This document shows, piece after piece, positions 54,612 to 64,000 of a DNA stretch of 64,000 nt; the stretch's first letter is position 1; the number at the start of each line of letters is the position of its first letter. Both the position numbers and the translations under genes were made by a program. Origin of the DNA: Astragalus membranaceus (Eukaryota > Streptophyta > Magnoliopsida > Fabales > Fabaceae); NCBI GenBank assembly GCA_039519185.1, contig CM076846.1, forward strand, positions 137,055,027 through 137,119,026, given 5' to 3'. The notes under the pieces were generated by a model, which was not told the origin of the DNA, did no database searches, and saw only the letters and a list, made by a program, of their open reading frames with translations.

Positions 54612-57600
54612 AGAGGATCGAGGTGTTGATCGTCAAGCATTTGTGTCTTCGTCATGCATTTTCACGTAGTTTTCAGTTCAAAGCAAATTTTATGTAATGC
54701 AATCCTCTGGCTCTGCCCAAGGCCTTAGGATATTTCGATAAGGGCACATGTTTCCTTGTCAGCATCGTCATCTATAAAAGTTACCCTTTTCAGTCACTTT
54801 TGTTCAAGATCGTCATTGCCCTGTTTTATCATAAGTCCATCAGTGCATATTTGACTTTTAGTTCAGTCTAACGCTTTAAGTCCTCCATGCTGGGGCAAGA
54901 CTGTGATCACTAATTTTCCTTGTTAATATCATATTCCTTCAGTGCGAGTCTTTCAAAAGATAATAATAAACAAGAAAATAAGCTCGCTAGGTGGAAAACC
55001 CGCAAAGGGCGGCCTAGGCAGAAAAAAGCGCCCGATGGATCGAAAACCCGCAAAGGGCGGTCCAGGCAAAAGTTAGGGCATAAAAAAAAAAGAGAAAAAA
55101 TGCAAAGAAAGGAGCAAACACATATAGATAGATGAACCGTTATCTTGTTTTACAAAAATAAATAAGCCATCGGGATTTGAGATGAAGTGTGGCCACCTCC
55201 CTATACCCTCAAGAACCCAAAATCCCAGAAAGTCCCTTTCCTACCTACCTTAAGCCAAGAAAAACCAAACTCAAAAATATACCCTCTAATCACCCTAGAC
55301 AAGGATCACTTCAAATATCAAAAACAAAAATAGTGCATCAGCTCACTCGACTCAAAAGCAAAGAAAGAAGAAAAGTCCGAAAAATGAAACAAATGAGTCA
55401 AAAAAAAAATCAAAAAGACAAAAAATAATAAGTTGTGAGCTGATACATGTTGCCACAAAGCACAAGAGACCCTTGTCTCGATAAATCTTCCAACACCTGG
55501 TTCCATAAACCTTCAAACACTTCCTTTGGCCCCAACACCAAACCCCTCAGCCATTCTACCATGAGACACAAATTTGCCTTAACAAAGCCCAAATAAGCCC
55601 AATAACCATCTCCCTCATAGACCGTTAACCGTCAACCAACGCCGAACAAAACTCATCCTCTCATTAGCCTCAAACACTTCATTAAGCATAACTATCCTTC
55701 CTCCACAAAACACCACAATCCTGAAAAGTCCATTCCGATCAATGACCGATTGCTTTTGTTCTCTCAGATTCTAATCTTAGGACGAACAAGCTTATCTATG
55801 TACAATGTGTTTGCTCAAAAGAAAAAACAAACGATCAGAAAAAAGAAAGCTGATCAAGAAAGAATAAACCCTAAAAAAAAAAGAGAACTGAGGAAACAAA
55901 AACGAACAGTCAGAAAAAAGAAAGCTGACAAAATAAAAAAATAAAAAAAAGAGGGACTTGCACTCCAAAACACACTCAAGTTGCATTAAAACAAGGTTTA
56001 GTGATCACCAAGTAAGGTTTCTTTCATGCCAAAAGTTGAGACATTCACAGAGAACCAAAGATTTGCACTGAGAACACCACTCAGATCTAAAAGTTGGGGT
56101 ATTCTCTTCACAACCTGCCCACCCTAGTCCGGGGAGAGTCTGTTCAGTGTCCATCCATGGCCATTCATCCTTTCACCCGGTGTCATCCATGGCACTAGTT
56201 CCTGCGTATTTGCTCTTTCACTCCGCTTCCTTTCACACTCCGGACAGGGGCAAGTCATTCATTCACAGTCGCCGAAGGCCCGAATTGGGGGCAGTCTGGC
56301 ATTCATCCTAAACACTCACCTGGCGTCTGCATGTTCATGTGTGTTCACTTGGCAATGTTTCATAGAGAAAGCACAAGATTGTTATTGAAGGTTCAGTTAT
56401 CATGGAATGGAGGAAAACATAAATGGGTTTGCTTGTAAATAATAACCTTGAGAACACCGCGGTTTAAATCAAAACTAGTTTTTCCAAAGAAAAAGGATGA
56501 TCAAATTCACCCCCACTTTTGCATCCAAAGTCTCGCGTCTCATCATTATGAAAGTATTCACAAAAAAAGTATTTGAATACCCCAAAAAAATTTTGTCATA
56601 TCATGCATCAAAATACTGCATTTGCATCCTCACATAGCAAAAAGACAAATAGGAAAAATTCTTTAACCAGCTATCTCAGCACATGAGGGGGTCGCCTAAA
56701 GTTGGCCGCTTATAGGGCTTTAGTGCTCGCCTTAACCCTTAGGGATTAGGTTGTTATCTTGTAGGGCTTTAGTGCTCGCCTTAACCCTTAGGGATTAGGT
56801 TGTTATCTTGTAGGGCTTCGGTGCTCGCCCGGATCCTTAGGGATTAGGTTGTTGTCTTGTAGGGCTTCAGTGCTCGCCTGGATCCTTAGGGATTCGGTTG
56901 TTATCTTGTAGGGCTTCGGTGCTCGCCTGGATCCTTAGGGATTAGGTTGTTATCTTGTAGGGCTTCAGTGCTCGCCTGGATCCTTAGGGATTAGGTTGTT
57001 ATCTTGTAGGGCTTCAGTGCTCGCCTAGATCCTTCGGGATTAGGTTGTTATCTTGTAGGGCTTCGGTGCTCGCCTGGATCCTCAGGGATTAGGTTGTTAT
57101 CTTGTAGGGCTTTGGTGCTCACCTTAATCCTTGGGGATTAGGATGTTACCTTGTAGGCACTTGAAGTGTTGATCCTTAACCAAAATAAAAAGGAAGAAAA
57201 TCAAAAATAGCATCTCATAGCATCCATCATTCCATTGAAATCATCACATCACATACACTTTGCATAACATACATTCACACTCCATTTACATAGATATCTG
57301 CATTCCATAGAAAAAAAAGAGCAAATAAGAAAGGAGAGAAGAAAATCACAGAAGACGGAACATAAAAGAACACAACATCTTCATATCATTCATCATTCTC
57401 ATATCATCCATACCAGTCATCACTCCATGGCATCAAACAGTACATTACGCCTTCAAATTCGCATCTCAGAAGAGCGAAAGAATAACAAAAGGAAAAGAAG
57501 AGAAAAATCAAACAGAAAAGGCATCCCACCAAAGTCAATCATTGCATTCATGTGCACCCCAAACATCCAAGTGCACGCATTTCATGCACCATCCAAGAGA

Positions 57601-58280
57601 AAAGTTACTTCGGACCAGAGAATCCCAAAAATCTCATTTTTAGAAAATCATCAACCCCGAGTTAGTAAACTCCATCAACCCTGAGTTAGTAAACTCCCTC
57701 AACACAGAGTTAGTGAACTCCCACAGAGTTAGTGAACTCCCACCGAGTTAGTGAACTCCTTCCACAGATCACAACATTGTGTACGAGCACGCAATGGATC
57801 CATCAGACTTCGTCAAGTCCTTCAGATTAGTTGTGTCAGCCTAAGGCATAGCGTAAATCCATTGATCAAATCAGTTCCGGACCTGATGTTGATCGGTCGC
57901 TCGAAAAGGCCACCCCCCAGAGCTCGGACTCGACAAGAGTCCGTTAAAAGGTTTTAGGCAGCCTCCGAATTCCCAATTTACCGCTTTCTGCACGCCAAGT
58001 GCCCGTTTTACTTTTCTGTCTGCACGCCAAGTGCCCGTTTTACTTTTCTGTATGCACGCAAGTGCCCATTTTACCTTTTCTGTCAGCACGTTAGTGTTCA
58101 TTTACTGTTTTCGCATCGACACGAAAGTGTCTATCTTTCCAAAAAAAGAGGGAGAAAATTCGGGTTTCTCCAAATGGACAAAATTGGTATAATTTCTGAA
58201 TTCTTTATTTCTATTTTACCTTCGAAATATGTCTCGTGCAATTCATATTTCTTGGTAAAATCCAAATAAAGAGGGGCAGC
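54612..58280 (+). other. 3' non-coding half of the gag-only element
   Basis: No pol motif on either strand. Contents: a paired repeat at 54987-55066, A-rich low-complexity DNA (55080-55960), a 49-bp tandem array (56713-57165), short repeats of 'gagttagtgaactcc' (57660-57760) and 'gcacgccaagtgcccgttttac' (57985-58090), then the purine tract. Confidence 0.85.
56713..57165 (+). repeat. 49-bp tandem repeat near the 3' LTR
   Basis: About nine units of TAGGGCTTCAGTGCTCGCC, then 'tggatccttagggattaggttgttatcttg', with few substitutions between units. Confidence 0.95.
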
Positions 58281-61200
58281 TGTCATACCCCAATTTTGTC
58301 CAGCTTAGATCAAAACCCTAATTTTCCACAAAAATAAATAAGTTGAGGAGTGAGAAGCATCATGCATTGCATTTTGAGTCCTAAAAGTCATTCCAAAGTT
58401 TCTAAAATCATTTTTAGAGTTGAAATGCACTTTTTGGGTAAATCAGGTTTTTTTGAGTCCAAAAGGGTATTTTGGTCATTTCACAATAAAAATGATAATT
58501 CCTCATGAAGGTCATTGAGCATGCATTCTAAGATTCTAGAGGTCATTTCTAGGGTTATAGATTCATTTTTGAAGTGGAAACGCATTTTTCGGGCAAATTA
58601 GGGTTTTAGCGTCAAAAAGGGTATTTTGGTCAATTATAACGGTTTTTTTTCAAAAAGGCTCAAAAAAATATGTATAATTAAAAATATGAAATCTGAAATC
58701 AAAAATGAAAAATGAATAATAAAATATTATTGGATGTTTATTGTATTTTTAGAATTAGGGCTAATTCCTTTTAGGTGCTTTTTGCTTTTATCCATTTTTG
58801 GCCAAAGTAAGCACCAATTTCACAAGCAAACAACCTCCCTCACTCCACCCTCATGCCCTTCACTTCAGCCCCATCAAGTGCACATCACAAAAAAAAAAAG
58901 CCTTTCATCATGACAAGCACACCTTTGAGTGCAATAACATTCAATACACAACATATTTTTACCTTCCTTCCCTCTACACCACTAAATACACACTAATTTC
59001 TTCACCTCCTTCACTCCACCCTCATGCCCTTCACTTCAGCCCCATCAAGTGCACATCACAAAAAAAAAGCCTTTCATCATGACAAGCACACCTTTGAATC
59101 CAATAACATTCAATACACAACATATTTTTACCTTCTTTCTCTCTACACCACTAAATACATACTAATTTCTTTATTTCCCTCTCACAACCTTAAACCCATT
59201 AGATCTTTGGGCTCCCAAGGATTTGAATAAGAACAACTCACTTCTCTCCTCTCCAAAAAGAGCCAAGAAATTCGTAGCCCCTCTCCTCTCCCTCACTTCC
59301 TCTTGTTTTTTTTCATCTCAAAGAAACCTTCCCATTCTCTCCTACACCAAAAACCCTAACAAACAACTCACCTCATTTGCATCCCTCTTTCACATACTCT
59401 CTCCATTTCTCATTCAAAGTTCAAGCATCATCATCAAGTAGGTACTTCTTTGAAGAATATTTGAGTTGTGTTGATTTGTGTCTAGCTCCATCTTCTTATC
59501 TCACTTTCTAGCTCAAAGCTAAGGTAATCCTTAAAACCTTGCATCATTTTTGAATATTTCCTCAAAAATATAAAAAGCATTCACCCTATCATCTTCACAT
59601 TCTCATATTGTTGATTGTTGTTGGTGAGAGGTGTCATAAGCACTTTGACAAGCACTTAGGGAGGCTTGGGTGCTTATGGTGCCTCTCACCCTTTGATAAA
59701 TGTTGATTTATGTTGATCTTAATCCTTACCTTTCATGAAATAAAATATGGTTTTATGGCATGTTGTATTTCGCATACTCTCATAAAAATGTGATTTGCTA
59801 GTTGTTGTTGTGTTTTCTCACATTTCTTTTCATATTCACTCATGTTTGCATAATTTTCACAAAATAAGAAACCCATCTCAAGCATGATAACATTCGGCCA
59901 TGGGCCTAGGTTTAGGATTCTTGAACGCTTTTGTTTATTTCATGATTTGGGGATGAATAATAGTCGATTTAGGGTATGTATGCTCCTAGGTTTTAACATA
60001 AAAATTAGTGTTTGGGTTTGCTTTAATAAACTTGTTTTTGTTGATGATTGGCAAGGTGATTCACACTTGTGCACTTATGCACTTAATCTTAAGTGTGAGG
60101 ATTGACCAAAGTGATTCAACACTCTTTGATACTTTGGTTGCTAAATAATTTGCTTGCTTATGCTTGCCTATGATCATGATTGAGGCAACTCTTTTCCTTA
60201 AGCCAACAATTTCATTGTCCACTCTCATATAAAAATATCATCAACACTTAGATAGGTCAACTCCATACATTGCATCTTCCACTAGATGTGCATTTAGATT
60301 CCCTTGCGTTTTGTAGAAATATTTGCGTATGGTTCTCGCCTAGCATCTTCCACTAGATATGCATTTAGGTTCAATCTTGCCTATTCTTGTATTTTTGCTC
60401 AATGCCCAATTCAAGTTCCTTCTTTGCCTATTTATGTGTTGTGGTCTAATATGTGTAGCCTAGGCTAATATTTGCTCAAGAATTCAAACGAGATTGTTGT
60501 TTGCCTAAGGATTCGATTTGCATTCATTACTTTCTTTTCTAAAGGGCCTAGCATGAAAATGGTGACTAGTGACAATCACCCATAACCTTTGTTAGTTTGA
60601 TTGTCCTAAGAGCCTAAGTTTCAAAAAAGATGTTTTCATATGCATGAGCTACTAGTGATAATCACCCATAACCTTTGTTAGTTTGATTATCATGAATGCT
60701 TTCAATTTCCAAAAATATTTTCTTAAGCATCAAAAGTCATAGCAAGTGCTAATGATGACCACCCATAACCTTTGTTAGTTTGGTCATCATGAAGGCTTTC
60801 ATTTTTCAAAAGAGATTTTTACATGCACTTAAAGGGGTTTTAGTAATGATCACCCATAACCTTTGTTAGTTTGATCATTATGACCCCCCTTCACTTTTCA
60901 AAATCAAAACAAAAAGACTTTCATTTTCAAAGCTCTAGAACTACGTCGCTTTGATTCCCATTTGGGATACGTAGGAGCGAGTCACGTCCTCGTCAAGCAC
61001 AACAAACCAAAATTAATTCGATTACGAAAGCCCTTTTTGATCATCTAAAATAAAAACCGATTATCATTAATGATCACTCGCGCCGTTGCCATTTGGTTGT
61101 TAATGATAATTTCATTTTCAAAAGAGTTAGTAGCGCGGCCACTCTAAACCGTTGTTGTTTGGTCGTCGCGAACACGCGAATCAAAAGCAAAACCGATTAT

Positions 61201-61768
61201 CGTTAATGATCACTCGCGCCGGTGCCGTTTGGTTGTTAATGATAATTTCATTTTCAAAAGAGTTAGTAGCGCGGCCACTCTAAACCGTTGTTGTTTGGTC
61301 ATCGCGAATCCTCACTCCTACTGCGAAAACTCATCTAAACAGACTAAAAAACAAAAACCTTTTTAGGACAACCAAGAACTACGTAGCTTTGAATTCTCCA
61401 TCGCACCAGGAGATACGTAGGAGCGAGAGGCCAACTCTCGTCAAGCGCCAAAAATAAAAATTTTCATTAAGTCTTCTCACTCCCTTTTCAATAAAGAGGC
61501 AAAATAAAAGCATTTTCAAATCAACCCTTCAAACCACACATTTAATTAAAGGTTACCTTTCGGTAGAAAGGAGGTACGGGGTGCTAATACCTTCCCCATG
61601 CCTAACCGACCCCCGAACCCATATCTCTAGTTTTCGAAAGACCATCCGCCTTGTCTAAAAGACCTTTTTTCAATGTTTTGGTCTTAAAATTAAAATATTG
61701 GTGGCGGCTCCATACCTTTTCCACGTTGTACAATGAGAAGTCCGAACCGGATTTTTTGGGGTGCAACA
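58281..61768 (+). repeat. 3' LTR of the gag-only element
   Basis: 3,488 bp; near-identical to 47803-51286 (offset 10,478 at the start and 10,482 in the hairpin region). It repeats the long hairpin (59623-59690), the hairpin array (60571-61305) and both ACGTA modules. Confidence 0.95.
60571..61305 (+). other. Array of eight conserved-loop hairpins (second LTR copy)
   Basis: Same order, stems and loops as at 50089-50823. The one loop change seen is in hairpin 7 (CCGTTGCC to CCGGTGCC). All stems are unchanged. Confidence 0.9.
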
Positions 61769-61979
61769 CCATGGTGTTGAGATATCCTGACGTTGGCGCC
61801 CTCCTAGGCGCCTTGTGTCATTGTGTTGAGACATCATGATGTTGGCGCCCTCGTGGGTGCCTTGCTAGCCGCTCGTTCGTTCCTTAGGGTAGGCGCCCTC
61901 CCGTGTGCCTCTGGTGTTGTTCCCTGCGTGGTGTTGTGGATGGTGCCCTCGTGGGCGCCTTGTCATGTTGTCTTGGCTT

Positions 61980-63010
61980 CCGCCTCTTGGAGCAGGATCT
62001 GGCGCCCACATGGGCGCCATGGGGGTCTTGTCATGTTGTCTTGGCTGCCGCCTCTTGGAGCAGGATCTGGCGCCCTCATGGGCGCCATGGGGGCCTTGTC
62101 ATGTTGTCTTGGCTGCCGCCTCTTGGAGCAGGATTTGGTTCCCTCGTGGGCGCCATGGGAGCCTTGTCATGTTATCTTGGCTGCTGCCTCTTGGAGCAGG
62201 ATCTGGCGCCCTCATGGGCGCCATGGGCGCCTTGTTGCGTCTGCAGCAGGATCTGGCGCCCTCATGGGCGCCATGGGCGCCTTGTTGCGTTGATCTGGTT
62301 GCCGCCTCTTGGGGCAGGATCTGGCGCCCTCATGGGCGCCATGGGCACCTTGTTGCGTTTGGTCTGGCTGGAGCAGGATCTGGCGCCCTCATGGGGGCCA
62401 TGGGTGCCTTGTTGCATCTGGAGCAGGATCTGGCGCCCTCATGGGCGCCGTGGGCGCCTTGTTGCGTCTGGAGCAGGATCTGGCGCCTTCATGGGCGTCG
62501 TGGGCGCCTTGTTGCGTCTGGAGCAGGATCTGGCGCCCTTATGGGCGCCATGGGCGCCTTGTTGCGTTTGGTCTGGCTGGAGCAGGATCTGGCGCCCTCA
62601 TGGGCGCCATGGGCGCCTTGTTGCATTTGGAGCAGGATCTGGCGCCCTCATGGGCGCCGTGGATGCCTTGTTGCGTCTGGAGCAGGATCTGGCGCCCTCA
62701 TGGGCGCCCTGGGCGCCTTGTTGCATCTGGAGCAGGATCTGGCGCCTTGTTGCGTATGGAGCAGGATCTGGCGCCCTCATGGGCGCCATGGGCGCCTTGT
62801 TGCATCTGGAGCTGGATCTGGCGCCCTCATGGGCGCCGTGGGCGCCTTGGGCGCCTTGTTGCCTCTGGAGGAAGATCTGGCGCCCTCATGGGCGCCGTGG
62901 GCGCCTTGTTGCGTCTGGAGCAGGATCTGGCGCCCTTATGGGCGCCTTGGGCCCCGTGTTGCGTTTGGAGCAGGATCTGGCGCCCTCATGGGCGCCATGG
63001 GCGCCTTATG
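61980..63010. repeat. GGCGCC tandem array, about 19 units of 48-70 bp
   Basis: The unit on the + strand is GGAGCAGGATCTGGCGCCC, then 'tcatgggcgcc' and 'atgggcgccttgttgcgtct'. GGCGCCC-TCAT-GGGCGCC forms a 7-bp inverted pair in most units. Confidence 0.95.
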
Positions 63011-63034
63011 CCAAGACTCCTGATGTTGGCGCCC

Positions 63035-63480
63035 TCCTGTGAAACATCTTTTGGCGCCCTCTAGGGCACCTTGGTGCCTTCGTGGATGTGTTTGGTGCCA
63101 TCCTGCGAAACATGTTTTGGGGCCCTCTAGGGCGCCTTGGTGTTGGCCTGGATGCGCTTGGTGCCATCCTACAGAACATGATTTGGCGCCATCTAGGGCG
63201 CCTTGGTGCCTTCCTGGATGTGCTTGGTGCCATCCTGCGAAACATGTTTTGGGGCCCTCTAGGGCGCCTTGGTGTTGGCTTGGATGCGCTTGGTGTCATC
63301 CTGCAGAACATGTTTTGGCGCCCTCTAGGGCGACTTGGTACCTTCTTGGATGCGCTTGGTTCCATTCTGCAGAACATGTTTTGGCGCCCTCTAGGGCGCC
63401 TGGGTGCCGGCCTGGATGCGCTTGGTTCCATCCTGCAGAACATGTTTTGGCGCCCTCTTGGGCGCCTTGGTGCCTATACA
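63035..63480. repeat. Second GGCGCC array, units of about 60 bp
   Basis: Seven to eight units of AACATGTTTTGGCGCCC, then 'tctagggcgccttggtgcc'. A looser set of GCGCC(C)-containing units (CTTCTGCCAGGCGCCC) follows at 63730-63990. Confidence 0.9.
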
Positions 63481-64000
63481 TCGGGTGTCTCCTCGTGGAG
63501 CAGATTTTGCGAGACAATGTTTGGTGCCCTCGTGGGTGTCTATACGTCGGGTGTCTCCTCGTGGAGCAAATTTTGTGAGACAAGGTTTGGTGCCCTCATG
63601 GGTGCCTATACGTCGAGTGTCTCCTCGTGGAGCAGATTTTGCGAGACAAGGTTTGGTGCCCTCACGGGTGCCTTATGCGCCTAGTTACATAGTGCTGTCT
63701 GCCCCATTGCGAAGGACTTGCTTTCAGACTTCCCCCTGCCAGGCGCCCCTCTGCTGGGCGCTGCTTGCTCCTGCCAGGCCCCCCATGGGCGCTGGTTGTT
63801 TCTGCCAGGCGCCCTCATGGGCGCCCTCCTGGTTCTGCCAGGCGCCCCCATGGGCGCTGGTTGCTTCTGCCGGGCGCCCTCATGGGCGTTGGTTGCTTCT
63901 GCCAGGCACCCTCGTGGGCGCTGGTTGCTACCTTGCAGGCTCCCTCATGGGCGCCCTCCTTGCTAGGCGCCCTCTTGGGTGCCGACTTGTGTAGACGTAT

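Larger units (their letters stand above)
47803..61768 (+). mobile_element. Gag-only, Ogre-like LTR element (TR-GAG/LARD type), 14 kb
   Basis: LTRs 47803-51286 and 58281-61768; a 5-bp duplication, CCATG, at 47798-47802 and 61769-61773. LTR ends are TGTCATACCCC and GGGGTGCAACA. The primer-binding site TGGCGACTCCGCTGGGGA is at 51289-51306 and the purine tract at 58267-58280. The 7-kb interior has one gag frame and no protease, RT, RNase H or integrase motif on either strand. By eye the two LTRs differ by about a dozen substitutions plus small indels, so the insertion is young. It presumably relies on enzymes from an autonomous Ogre/Tat relative. Confidence 0.93.
61774..64000 (-). mobile_element. 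Second Tat-family element, continued to the right edge
   Basis: It resumes after the CCATG duplication. It corresponds to the inverse of the 44100-44950 region but with much larger GGCGCC arrays. The coding part would lie beyond 64000. The long open frames on both strands come from the repeats and are not genes. Confidence 0.85.

Noticed and set aside
56713..57165. Regular 49-bp direct repeats considered as a CRISPR-like array
   Set aside because: The units are contiguous with no unique spacers, in a eukaryotic retroelement, so this is a simple tandem repeat.
61903..63684. Open frames of 200-380 codons rich in Trp, Gly, Ala and Pro
   Set aside because: They arise from GC-rich GGCGCC tandem units, are open in several frames at once, and are non-coding 3' repeats of the - strand Tat element.

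Overview
The window looks like gene-poor, repeat-dense DNA from a dicot nuclear genome, most likely a legume. This is inferred from the intron-rich genes, the SINE and MITE families and the mix of Athila, Tat/Ogre and Tekay-like retroelements; nothing in the sequence names the species. Only two ordinary host genes are visible: an ALDH family 3 aldehyde dehydrogenase (nine exons, 3968-10859, + strand) and a ubiquitin-conjugating enzyme E2 of the plant UBC15-18 type (six exons, 17942-20407, - strand). Both reconstruct as complete proteins (485 and 159 aa) with consistent splice phases, so both are probably functional.

Left part (1-23 kb). A Tekay-like long terminal repeat enters from the left edge and ends at 2934. 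The ALDH introns hold several MITEs, SINE-derived sequence and a purine-rich tract. Between the two genes lies a 3.8-kb Mutator-like element (13039-16813) bounded by TTAAAAAA. It carries two convergent genes: a 141-aa ORF resembling the N-terminal region of MULE transposases, and an intact four-exon plant-mobile-domain (PMD/MAIN-like) gene of 578 aa. A 459-bp MITE of the same family (17168-17626, TSD CACATATA) lies just downstream. SINEs and MITEs with perfect target-site duplications fill 20.6-23.0 kb.

Middle part (23-47 kb). A complete 5.2-kb hAT transposon (23199-28402, TSD TGTGAATG) has an apparently intact 729-aa transposase gene. To its right is a decayed Helitron PIF1-like helicase on the - strand. 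It was split by a Tat-lineage Ty3/gypsy element (28667-45566, TSD GATAC), which was itself split by an Athila-lineage element (32230-41535, TSD AATAC). Both retroelements are broken by stops and frameshifts.

Right part (47-64 kb). A second copy of the same Tat family lies on the - strand (from 47129 past the right edge). It is interrupted by a 14-kb gag-only, Ogre-like element (47803-61768, TSD CCATG) with almost identical 3.5-kb LTRs and no recognisable pol.

The most unusual signal is in that gag-only element. Each LTR carries eight consecutive hairpins that share a nearly constant loop, while their stems differ in sequence yet stay complementary. A second, two-hairpin ACGTA module (five copies), a long hairpin with only G-U exceptions, and a further paired repeat show the same behaviour. 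Almost all stem irregularities are G-U pairs on the + strand, the transcribed sense of the element. This points to selection on RNA structure rather than protein. Other themes are hairpin-forming GGCGCC arrays in both the Tat and Athila elements, and a PMD gene riding in a MULE with subterminal motif arrays.
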